A stretch of DNA of 64,000 nucleotides from Pyxidicoccus xibeiensis (GTDB lineage Bacteria; Myxococcota; Myxococcia; Myxococcales; Myxococcaceae): NCBI RefSeq assembly GCF_024198175.1, contig NZ_JAJVKV010000008.1, positions 310,001 through 374,000 of the forward strand. Reading direction: 5' to 3'. The position numbers and the translations under genes were made by a program. Positions 8,960 to 16,627 of the stretch are shown in pieces. The stretch's first letter is position 1; every line of letters begins with the position of its first letter. The notes under the pieces were generated by a model. That model ran no database searches. It was not told the DNA's origin and saw nothing but the letters and a program-made list of their open reading frames with translations.

Positions 8960-11599
8960 ATGGTCATTCTGAATACGCTCTACATCGGGACCCGGCATTT
9001 ACTTGCTTCCTACAGACTCTGGTTGGCACTGCTCCTGTGCCTGGGGCTTCCGGCCCTTGGGCAGCAGCCGACTGCGCGCGACGTCGCCATCGAGATTTCC
9101 GCGGTGGCGGTGGAGTCGCCGCCCAGCCTGACGCTGAACTGGACTGCTTCGACCGCCGCAGTCACCTCGCTCACGGTCTATCGCAAGCCCTTGGGAGCCA
9201 CGACGTGGGAGCGCTCGGTGACGCTGCCCACCAACGCGACGTCGTACTCCGACACCGCGGTCCAGACGGGTGTCGCCTACGAATACCAGGTGCGGCGGGT
9301 GAGCACGATCGGCACGACCTCCGTGACCTCCACCGGGTTCGTGGCCGCGGGCATCAGCGTTCCCGCTGTGCATTCCCGTGGCTCGGTCGTCGTGCTGGTG
9401 GATTCGGCGCTCATCCCGCTGGCCTCGGCGGAAATCGACCGGTTCCTCTGGGACCTCCGAGGGGATGGCTGGAAGGTCATCCGGCACAACGTGCCCCGGA
9501 CCGAGCTTCCTCCCGCCGTCCGCGCGCGCATCCAGGCGGCGCGCGCCGCGGACCCCGCGGTCCAGGCCGTCGTCATCCTGGGCAGCGTGGCCCAGCCCTA
9601 CTCCGGCCAGTTGGTCCCTGACGGACACGGGGACCACTTCGGCGCGTGGCCCACGGACGCGTACTACGGCGACCTCGACGGCACCTGGACGGACACCACC
9701 GTCAACACCACGACCCCCAGCAATGCTCGCAACGACAACGTGCCGGGGGACGGGAAGTTCGACCAGAGCACGATTCCGTCTTCGCTCGAGCTCCAGGTGG
9801 GCCGGGTGGACTTCCGGGACATGCCCGTGTTCGGCGCGGGCGGCGAGAGCGCGACCGACATCGAAGCCAGGCTCCTGCGGCGGTACCTGACCAAGGACCA
9901 CGCCTGGCGCCACGGACAGATGAGTGTCCCGGCCCGTGGGCTCGTGGATGACCACTTCGGCTACTTCGGCGGCGAGGCTTTCGCGGCGAGCGGCTGGAGG
10001 AACTTCTCCGCGCTGGTGGGCCGTGCCACGGTGTCGAGCGCGGACTGGATGAGCACGCTCCGGACGAACGCCTACCTGCTCGCCTACGGCTGTGGCGGCG
10101 GAGGCTCGCAGAGCGCGAGCGGCGTCGGGACGACGACCGACTTCCGGAACGGGGAGTCGCGCGCGGTGTTCACGTTCCTGTTCGGGAGCTACTTCGGAGA
10201 CTGGGGCTATACGAACAACTTCCTGCGCGCTCCGCTCGCGGCCACGGGGTATGGGCTCACCTCGGGCTGGGCGGGCCGGCCCCATTGGTTCATCCACACG
10301 ATGGGCATGGGTGAGACCATCGGCCATGGCGCGCGACTGACGGCCAACAACTCCGGCGATTACTTCTCGAACGGCCTCCAGCGGATGGTCCACATCGGGC
10401 TGATGGGAGACCCCACGCTCCGCCTCCACGTCGTGGCCCCGCCCCAGAAGCTGACCGTGAGCGCGGGGACGCCGAGCGCGAACCTGAGCTGGACTGCCTC
10501 GGCGGATGCAACGGCGGCGGGCTTCCTCGGCTACCACGTGTACCGGGCGACGAACCCGGATGGGCCGTGGACGCGGCTGACCGGCGCTCCACTGACGGCC
10601 ACCTTCTACAGCGATGGCTTCGCGCCGGCTTCGGCGCACTACGCGGTCCGGGCCCTCCGGAAGGTCACCTCGAACAGCGGAACCTACGAGAACCTCAGCC
10701 AGGCCGCGTTCGTGGTGTGGCCGCGTCCCTCCGGCGTGCTGCCGCCGTCCCTCAGCAACATCCCGGACCAGGCAACGAACGAGGATGTGGCCACCGGGCT
10801 GGTGAGCTTCACCGTCGCTGACTCGGACACCCCCGTCGATACGCTGCGGTTGACGGCGACGTCGTCCAACACCGCGCTCGTCCCTCCTGGGAACATCGCG
10901 TTCGCCGGCAGCGGCACGAGTCGCACCCTCCGGGTCGTCCCCGGCGCGAACCAGTTCGGCACGGCGACCCTCACGGTGTCGGTCTCCGACGGAATCTCGA
11001 CCGCCCAGGACACGTTCGTCCTCACGGTCGCCCCCGTGAATGACGCGCCCGTGGGGATCAGCCAGGGCTTCTCCATGAACGAGGACACCTCGCGAGCCAT
11101 CACGTTGGCGGGCTGGGATGCGGAGGGTTCCGCGCTCAGCTTCAGCATCTTCGCCCAGCCCACCAAGGGCACCCTCACCGGCACGCCTCCGAATGTCACC
11201 TATGTGCCCGCCGCCAACGTGACGGGCACGGACAGCTTCAAGTTCAAGGTGAGCGATGGCGTGCTGACCTCCTATGAAGCCACGGTCAACATCACCATCA
11301 ACCCCGTGAATGATGCGCCCGTGGCCCATTCCCAGCTTCTGACCTCCTCCGCGGGCGCGTCAGTGGCCATCACGCTCTCGGGGAGTGACGTGGAAGGTAC
11401 GAGCCTCCGCTATACGGTGCTGACCCAGCCCACCTGGGGCACGCTCACCGGCACTCCGCCGGCCCTCACGTACGTGCCGGCCGCCAAATTGACGGGCTCG
11501 GACACCTTCACCTTCAAGGTGAACGACGGGGTCCTGGACTCCGCCCCGGCCACGGTGCGCATCACCGTCAATCCGGGACCGCTCCAGACGGACCAATAG
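8960..11599 (+). CDS. Secreted multidomain protein: FN3, C25/caspase-like core, cadherin-like repeats (879 aa)
   Basis: The start is placed at the ATG at 8960, where a signal peptide begins (hydrophobic stretch at about residues 18-34 ending L-G-Q). Domains in order: fibronectin-III-like (about 40-115); a gingipain/C25-like Rossmann core (about 130-470) with V-V-V-L-V-D, a Gly-rich Y-G-C-G-G-G segment and a long loop of Asp/Asn; a second FN3 (about 480-590); then three Ig/cadherin-like repeats of roughly 95 residues, two of them ending in V-N-D-A-P-V. The positions where gingipains have catalytic His and Cys are not conserved, so proteolysis is doubtful. It is probably an exported surface or matrix protein. 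It stands alone between the two-component block and a convergent lipoprotein gene. Confidence 0.6.
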   Translation: MVILNTLYIGTRHLLASYRLWLALLLCLGLPALGQQPTARDVAIEISAVAVESPPSLTLNWTASTAAVTSLTVYRKPLGATTWERSVTLPTNATSYSDTAVQTGVAYEYQVRRVSTIGTTSVTSTGFVAAGISVPAVHSRGSVVVLVDSALIPLASAEIDRFLWDLRGDGWKVIRHNVPRTELPPAVRARIQAARAADPAVQAVVILGSVAQPYSGQLVPDGHGDHFGAWPTDAYYGDLDGTWTDTTVNTTTPSNARNDNVPGDGKFDQSTIPSSLELQVGRVDFRDMPVFGAGGESATDIEARLLRRYLTKDHAWRHGQMSVPARGLVDDHFGYFGGEAFAASGWRNFSALVGRATVSSADWMSTLRTNAYLLAYGCGGGGSQSASGVGTTTDFRNGESRAVFTFLFGSYFGDWGYTNNFLRAPLAATGYGLTSGWAGRPHWFIHTMGMGETIGHGARLTANNSGDYFSNGLQRMVHIGLMGDPTLRLHVVAPPQKLTVSAGTPSANLSWTASADATAAGFLGYHVYRATNPDGPWTRLTGAPLTATFYSDGFAPASAHYAVRALRKVTSNSGTYENLSQAAFVVWPRPSGVLPPSLSNIPDQATNEDVATGLVSFTVADSDTPVDTLRLTATSSNTALVPPGNIAFAGSGTSRTLRVVPGANQFGTATLTVSVSDGISTAQDTFVLTVAPVNDAPVGISQGFSMNEDTSRAITLAGWDAEGSALSFSIFAQPTKGTLTGTPPNVTYVPAANVTGTDSFKFKVSDGVLTSYEATVNITINPVNDAPVAHSQLLTSSAGASVAITLSGSDVEGTSLRYTVLTQPTWGTLTGTPPALTYVPAAKLTGSDTFTFKVNDGVLDSAPATVRITVNPGPLQTDQ

Positions 11600-11624
11600 T
11601 CCGCCCCGGTCCTGCGCAGGCCGG

Positions 11625-11652
11625 CTCCGCTGTGGCCGTGGCCACAGCGGAG
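11625..11652. terminator. Hairpin between convergent genes
   Basis: A 13-bp perfect stem (CTCCGCTGTGGCC pairing with GGCCACAGCGGAG) separated by two bases sits 26 bp after the exoprotein stop and before the convergent lipoprotein stop. There is no T-run, so it may act as a bidirectional stop or merely as an RNA 3' end. Confidence 0.5.
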
Positions 11653-11737
11653 TACCGGCAGCCGGGGGCGGTTCCGAGCTGCCTGGGCCGAATCCGAGCG
11701 CCGCGGGGCCGCTTTGTTCCCCGGGGCCGCTGCCAGG

Positions 11738-13249
11738 CTATTCGCAGCCCCGGGTATCACGGTCGGGCACCCAATTGCAGTCGAAGGTGTGCACCTCGCC
11801 GGTGGCACGGCCTCGGCCAGGACCTGAGCCAAGCATCGTGTTCCAGAAGCGCGAGAGCACCGCGTCGAGGGAGTGGGCCTGGCCGCTCGGAGCCTCGGTG
11901 GCGTAGAGCTGCGCCCCGTGTACGTTCGGCTCGAGCGAGCCGTTGGCGCGCTGCACGAGTGGGTCGCTCGGCGCATGGAGCCACTTCATGCGCGAAGACG
12001 TGTTCCTGCCGGTGATGCCCATCGCCTGATTCATCGTCTGCACCCACCTGTCGCGGACAGCGCGCTCGGCCGGGGTGTTGGTCGCCGACAGGACAGGCAG
12101 CCCGGAGTTGGACATGTAGAGCTGGTCCTGCCGGTTCTGCCAGACGAGGGTGGGCAGGTCGAAGCCTCCCTCCGACTCCGGCGCGGTGAGGACGTCGTAG
12201 AGCACGGGCCCGCTGATGCACTCGTGCGGCGGGTGCACGGGGTCTCCGGGCGTTCGCGCCGCCACGCAGGACGGAGTGAGCGAGGACCGCCACGTCGTCG
12301 TCAACTGGCCGAAAGCCTCCAGGGCCGAGCCGATGCCGAGCACGGGGTAGTCGGGCTCGTCCCAGTCGAGCGGCAGGTAGCCGGAGCCAGGGAAGACGAG
12401 CAGGCGCCCTTGCTTCGCCGTCCTGGGGAGCCGCCGGACGACGCGGTGGGTGTTGTTGAAGGCACCGAAGCCGCCCGCCGAGCCGCCGCGCCAGAGCACG
12501 CGCAGCGGCTTGCTGTCGTCGAGGCCGTAGCGCTCCACGAGCACCGCGAGCATCGCCTCCACGTTGAGGGCGCCCATGTACCGCCAGTCCCGCTTCGTGC
12601 CCTTGTAGGTGATGTCGGGAGCGTCGAGGGCGGTTCCCGTCCAGAGGTCGCTGGAACAGTAGTGTCCGAGCACGTCGATGGCGCCGCTGAAGTCGTCAGG
12701 CTGCGCGGGGGCGCTCTCGCGCAGGGCGCGGTCGGCGGGGAGATTCACGGACGAGACGAGGCCGATGGCCCGGTTGGAGCAGCCTCCGTAGGGGCTGGCG
12801 CTGTCGAAAGCGCAGAAGCCGCCGCCCTCCAGGCGAAGGACCCACTGCGTGAGGGGCTTTCCGTCGGGCGGCGCGGGAGGGAAGGTGACCTCGAAGACGA
12901 ACTCGTCGCCCACGTTGCAGCGCGCGTCCTTCCAGCGGGTGTCGCGAAGCGCGGGGCGCACGGTCTCCGTCAGCCGCCGGGTGGGATTGCCGGCGCGAGT
13001 GCAGGACGAGACGTCGTAGCCATTGCCCGAGGCGCGGCAGGTGGCGGTGCCTCCGGACCACACGGCCGCGAGGCCGGTGCAGGCGACGGAGGTACCCGCG
13101 GTGCACACCGTCGCCATTGCTTCGGGGTGGGTGACTTCGTCACCCGACGTGCCCGTGGCAACGTCACCCGGGGGATTCGGAGGCGGTTCTCCCGCGCCGC
13201 AGGCGATGCAGGCGAGGAGGGTGGGGAGCAGGAGCAGGGAAGAGTGCAT
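11738..13249 (-). CDS. Pectinacetylesterase/Notum-family lipoprotein (503 aa)
   Basis: Secreted serine carboxylesterase of the pectin acetylesterase/Notum family. The N-terminus is a lipoprotein signal (L-L-L-L-P-T-L-L-A-C). Family marks are W-V-L-R-L-E-G-G-G-F-C near residue 140, the cysteine-rich S-N-R segment, D-V-L-G-H-Y-C-S-S-D-L-W-T-G, and the nucleophile elbow R-G-G-S-A-G-G (about residue 260). An acid/His pair lies toward the C-terminus. Length is somewhat over the usual ~400 residues because of a Pro/Thr-rich N-terminal leader. Likely removes acyl groups from polysaccharide or lipidated protein outside the cell. Monocistronic and convergent with the gene upstream. Confidence 0.8.
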   Translation of the reverse strand: MHSSLLLLPTLLACIACGAGEPPPNPPGDVATGTSGDEVTHPEAMATVCTAGTSVACTGLAAVWSGGTATCRASGNGYDVSSCTRAGNPTRRLTETVRPALRDTRWKDARCNVGDEFVFEVTFPPAPPDGKPLTQWVLRLEGGGFCAFDSASPYGGCSNRAIGLVSSVNLPADRALRESAPAQPDDFSGAIDVLGHYCSSDLWTGTALDAPDITYKGTKRDWRYMGALNVEAMLAVLVERYGLDDSKPLRVLWRGGSAGGFGAFNNTHRVVRRLPRTAKQGRLLVFPGSGYLPLDWDEPDYPVLGIGSALEAFGQLTTTWRSSLTPSCVAARTPGDPVHPPHECISGPVLYDVLTAPESEGGFDLPTLVWQNRQDQLYMSNSGLPVLSATNTPAERAVRDRWVQTMNQAMGITGRNTSSRMKWLHAPSDPLVQRANGSLEPNVHGAQLYATEAPSGQAHSLDAVLSRFWNTMLGSGPGRGRATGEVHTFDCNWVPDRDTRGCE

Positions 13250-13405
13250 GCCCCGTCAACCCGCGCCCCGCCGTGAAGTTGCGCACCCCCCGCTTCCCGG
13301 AGCGCGGAGAGCGTGTGGTGTAGCTGTACTCGGTGCCGTGCTCGTACATGCCACCGATGGCGCCGAAGCGACTGAAGGTGGTTGCCGGGGCGCCCCCGCC
13401 GGTGC

Positions 13406-14683
13406 TCACGCCGCCGACTGCCGCGCCACGTCCGGCGGCCGCTGCACCGGCTCGTGCGCGCCATGGGACGCCAGTTGTCCGCTGAGCACGGGCAGCGCCA
13501 CCTTCACCGCCACCGTCAGCAGCATCAGCCCGAAGGCCCAGATGCCCGCGGTAATCTTCCACTCGGTGAGGGTGGGCACGTACTCGACCAGCTCGTGCAG
13601 GGTGCTGGGCACGAAGCCGGGGATGATGAGCCCCATCCCTTTCTCTATCCACACCCCGACGAAGGCCAGCACACACGCCACGTTCAGCACCGTGACGTGC
13701 CGCCGGCTCGCCGGCAGGTGCAGCAGCACCGCCGAGCCCACGTTGCACGCCACCGCCGTCCATATCCACGGCACCAGCGCGTGGTGCCCGTGCAGCCCGA
13801 AGAACAGGTACTGCACCGGCGCGGCATGCGCGCCCCCCGTGTAGAAGGCGGTGAACACCTCCGAGCCCAGCATGAAGAGGTTGAGCAGCACCGTCACCCG
13901 CATCACCGACGTCAGCGTGCGCCCCGGGCCCTCGCCAATGGGCAGCCCGGTGAACCGCCGGATGACCTGCAGCAGCAGGATGACGAACGCCGGCCCGGTG
14001 ATGAACGCCGACGCGATGAACCGCGGCGCCAGCAGCGCCGAGTTCCAGAACGGCCGCCCTCCCAGCCCGCTGTAGAGGAACGCCGTCACGCTGTGGATGG
14101 ACACCGCCCAGAAGATGGAGAGGAACACGAACGGCAGGTACCAGCGCTTGCGAGGCTTCTGCCCCAGGAAGCGCATGTACAGCAGGTACCCGCACACGTG
14201 CAGGTTCAGCAGCAGGTACCCGTTGAGCACCACCACGTCCCACGTGAGCATGGACACCGGCCAGTTGAACCGCCCCACGCCCGGAATCAGGTGCCACGCC
14301 CGCTCCGGGTGCCCCATGTCCACCACGATGAACAGCAGGCTCAGCGCAATCGCCGCCACCGCGAGCAGCTCGCCCACCAGCGTGACGTCGTGCATCTCAT
14401 GGTCGTGGTACAGGTACGCGGGGATGACCATCATCACCGCGCCCGCCGCCAGCCCCACGCCGAACGTGAAGTTGGCCACGTAGAGCCCCCATGACACATG
14501 GTCGCTCATGCCGGTGAGCGCCATGCCGTCCACCAGCTGGCGGGCCCACGCATTGGCCCCCACCAGGCAGATGGCGGTCAGCGCCGTCATCCACACGTAG
14601 AAGCGCCAGCTCCCGTCGGTGCTCATCCACAGCAGCCGGCCGAGGAAGCGGGGGTAGTCGAGGACGTGACGGGAGGCGGCCAT
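13406..14683 (-). CDS. NrfD/DsrP-type quinol-interacting membrane protein (425 aa)
   Basis: Integral membrane subunit of the polysulfide-reductase NrfD family (HybB/DsrP subgroup), which passes electrons between the quinone pool and a periplasmic FeS protein. Nine to ten TM helices span the protein; the early W-G-L-Y-V-A-N-F and the D-M-G-H-P-E-R-A-W-H segment (about residue 125) are family signatures. It lies 3 bp after the FeS protein gene and is the last of three minus-strand genes divergent from napDAB. With no napC or napGH nearby, it is the best candidate for feeding electrons to the nitrate reductase. That role is inference from context. Confidence 0.85.
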   Translation of the reverse strand: MAASRHVLDYPRFLGRLLWMSTDGSWRFYVWMTALTAICLVGANAWARQLVDGMALTGMSDHVSWGLYVANFTFGVGLAAGAVMMVIPAYLYHDHEMHDVTLVGELLAVAAIALSLLFIVVDMGHPERAWHLIPGVGRFNWPVSMLTWDVVVLNGYLLLNLHVCGYLLYMRFLGQKPRKRWYLPFVFLSIFWAVSIHSVTAFLYSGLGGRPFWNSALLAPRFIASAFITGPAFVILLLQVIRRFTGLPIGEGPGRTLTSVMRVTVLLNLFMLGSEVFTAFYTGGAHAAPVQYLFFGLHGHHALVPWIWTAVACNVGSAVLLHLPASRRHVTVLNVACVLAFVGVWIEKGMGLIIPGFVPSTLHELVEYVPTLTEWKITAGIWAFGLMLLTVAVKVALPVLSGQLASHGAHEPVQRPPDVARQSAA

Positions 14684-14686
14684 GGC

Positions 14687-15589
14687 TCACTTGTCGAAGA
14701 AGTAGAAGAAGCGCGGGCGCGTCCCCAGCTCCTCCTTGAGGACGAACACCCGCTTGTTCTCGAGCACCCAGCGGATGGGGCTCTTCGGGTCCAACAGGTT
14801 GCCGAAGACGCGCGCCCCGGTGGGGCACGCCTCCAGGCACGCCGGCAGCCGCCCCGCGCGCGTGCGGTGGAGGCAGAAGGTGCACTTCTCCACCACGCCC
14901 TGCGGGCGGATGCGGTTGGAGAGGTAGCCCTGGTCCGGGTTGATTTCGTCCGCCGGCACCTCGGGCTTCGACCAGTTGAAGCGCCGCGCGTGGTACGGAC
15001 ACGCCGCCTCGCAGTAGCGGCAGCCGATGCACCAGTTGTAGTCCACCACCACCACGCCGTCCTGCTCCTTCCAGGTCGCCTGGACGGGGCACACCTTCAC
15101 GCACGGCGCGTTGTCGCACTGCTGGCACTGCACCGGCAGGTAGTACTTCCCCGGTGCCGGCACCGCGTGGTCGTAGTCCGCGTTGCCGCGCTCCATGTCC
15201 AGGCTGCCCTGCTCCATCTCCAGCACGCGGATGTACGAGTTGCCCGTGCGCCGGTCGTGGTTGTTCTCCTGGTGGCAGGCCTCCACGCATTTGCGGCAGC
15301 CGATGCAGATGCTGAGGTTGAGCGCGTAGCCGAAGCCGACGCCCTCCTGCGGCGGCAGGTCCTGGATGGTGACGTCGCGGCCGTACTCCCGCTTCGCGTC
15401 CATCTGCAGCCGCCAGAGCACCGCCTTCATGTCCGAGGGCGTGAGCTCCTTGTAGTGGCGCTGGAGGAACGCGTCGAGCGACAGGTCCTCCGTCCACTCC
15501 GTCAGCGGGGCCAGGGCATGGGCGAAGGCTGCGGCGCCCAGCGTGGCGCCGGCGCCCTTCAGCGCGGTGCGGCGGGTGACGTCATTCAT
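14687..15589 (-). CDS. NrfC/DsrO-type 4x[4Fe-4S] periplasmic ferredoxin with Tat signal (300 aa)
   Basis: Periplasmic electron-transfer subunit. The twin-arginine signal R-R-T-A-L-K-G begins at residue 6 and is followed by a hydrophobic Ala-rich stretch. Four cysteine clusters follow: C-I-G-C-R-K-C-V-E-A-C, C-Q-Q-C-D-N-A-P-C-V-K-V-C-P, C-I-G-C-R-Y-C-E-A-A-C-P, and C-T-F-C...C-L-E-A-C-P with a 13-residue insertion, the usual NrfC/DsrO/PsrB arrangement. It overlaps the end of the cytochrome gene by 8 bp and is 3 bp from the NrfD gene, so the three are one operon. The predicted electron path is quinol, NrfD-like subunit, this protein, then the tetrahaem cytochrome or NapB. Confidence 0.88.
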   Translation of the reverse strand: MNDVTRRTALKGAGATLGAAAFAHALAPLTEWTEDLSLDAFLQRHYKELTPSDMKAVLWRLQMDAKREYGRDVTIQDLPPQEGVGFGYALNLSICIGCRKCVEACHQENNHDRRTGNSYIRVLEMEQGSLDMERGNADYDHAVPAPGKYYLPVQCQQCDNAPCVKVCPVQATWKEQDGVVVVDYNWCIGCRYCEAACPYHARRFNWSKPEVPADEINPDQGYLSNRIRPQGVVEKCTFCLHRTRAGRLPACLEACPTGARVFGNLLDPKSPIRWVLENKRVFVLKEELGTRPRFFYFFDK

Positions 15590-16211
15590 GGGAGCGGTCT
15601 TCCTGAGAGACAGGGGGATGCTTCGGGCGCGGAGGCATGACCGGGAGTGCCCCGGCGTACTTCGGCGCGTGAGGGTCGTGGCAGGACACGCAGTTGTTCC
15701 GGGTGCGGTCGCCGCGGGACAAGTCCCAGTGGCCCGTCATCCCGCCGTGCGCGCCCGCCCGGAAGTCACGCGCCTGGGGCCCGTGGCACTGCGCGCACAG
15801 CGTCACCACCTCCGTCATCGGCAGCGGCTCGCCCGTCGCGAGGTGCAGCGACTGGGGCGCGTCTGCCTGGTGGCAGGACGTGCAGGCGTTCGTTCCATGG
15901 CGGAAACGGAGCCCGAGGTGGAACTGCTGAAGCGCCTCGGGCCCGTCCGGCATCCGCGCGGGCTCCTTCATGGAGTGGCACGTCACACAGGGCACGCGCA
16001 GCGGCTGCCCGAGCGCGTCCACCTCGCCGGATTCGACGGAGGTGAGCTTCTGCGGCACCAGCACCGTCTCCACGCCCGTGGCGGCACCGGGCGCCGGCTG
16101 GAGGGGACGGGGCACGTCCCGGTCGCACCCACCCAGCGTGAGCGCCACGAGCACGGACAGCAGGGAGATGGAGGAGGTCTCGGCCACGACGTCCTCCAAA
16201 GCAGTGTCCAT
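15582..16211 (-). CDS. Tetrahaem cytochrome c lipoprotein (209 aa)
   Basis: Exported multihaem cytochrome. The start is set at the ATG at 16211, which gives a lipoprotein signal (S-L-L-S-V-L-V-A-L-T-L-G-G-C). A frame extension upstream lacks any signal and runs into the divergent promoter region. Four C-x-x-C-H motifs are present: C-V-T-C-H, C-T-S-C-H, C-A-Q-C-H and C-V-S-C-H-D-P-H, with several spare His residues for bis-His ligation. First gene of the cytochrome-NrfC-NrfD operon, 167 bp from the divergent napD start. Likely an electron shuttle to the Nap complex. Confidence 0.8.
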   Translation of the reverse strand: MDTALEDVVAETSSISLLSVLVALTLGGCDRDVPRPLQPAPGAATGVETVLVPQKLTSVESGEVDALGQPLRVPCVTCHSMKEPARMPDGPEALQQFHLGLRFRHGTNACTSCHQADAPQSLHLATGEPLPMTEVVTLCAQCHGPQARDFRAGAHGGMTGHWDLSRGDRTRNNCVSCHDPHAPKYAGALPVMPPRPKHPPVSQEDRSHE

Positions 16212-16378
16212 GCCACGGGGTTTCACGGGGCTCGCGCGAGGCGGCCGGCGCTCGCGCCGCGCATCCCTTGCTCCAACCCCGTATCCAGGATGCAGCTTTT
16301 GCGCGGGCGCGGGGCCCACACGGTGCGAAGGGCGCTGGTCCGCCTCTTGCTCAAGGTCTCCCCAGAATGGGAGCCGTC

Positions 16379-16624
16379 ATGACCTTCAGCAGCCTGGTGC
16401 TCACCCTTGAAGACTCCGCGGAGCAGCGAGCCAGCGTGCTCGCCCGGCTCGAGCAGGACGCACGCATCACCCTGGGCATGCCCTTCGAAGAGCGCTGGCT
16501 CCCGGTGGTGGTGGAGACGGCGACTCCTGAAGAGGGCGAATCCGTCGCGGAGGACCTTCGGGACCTGCCCGGGGTGCGCTTCCTCGACGTGGTGATGGTG
16601 GACTTCTCCGGCGGGGAGTGCTGA
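16379..16624 (+). CDS. napD: NapD-like Tat chaperone (81 aa)
   Basis: Small cytoplasmic chaperone expected to bind the NapA twin-arginine signal. The ATG at 16379 is chosen because a GGGAG site ends six bases upstream and the alternative ATG at 16367 overlaps that site. The protein has the ferredoxin-like beta-alpha-beta pattern of NapD (S-S-L-V-L-T-L...R-W-L-P-V-V-V-E-T-A-T...F-L-D-V-V-M-V-D-F) and the usual length. It is 3 bp upstream of napA. Sequence identity to classical NapD is modest, so the name rests partly on position. Confidence 0.7.
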   Translation: MTFSSLVLTLEDSAEQRASVLARLEQDARITLGMPFEERWLPVVVETATPEEGESVAEDLRDLPGVRFLDVVMVDFSGGEC

Positions 16625-16627
16625 GCC

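Noticed and set aside
16212..16378. NsrR- or FNR-like site in the nap divergent promoter
   Set aside because: Only a weak partial match near 16290 (GGATGCAGCTT); no second half-site, and no TTGAT-N4-ATCAA.
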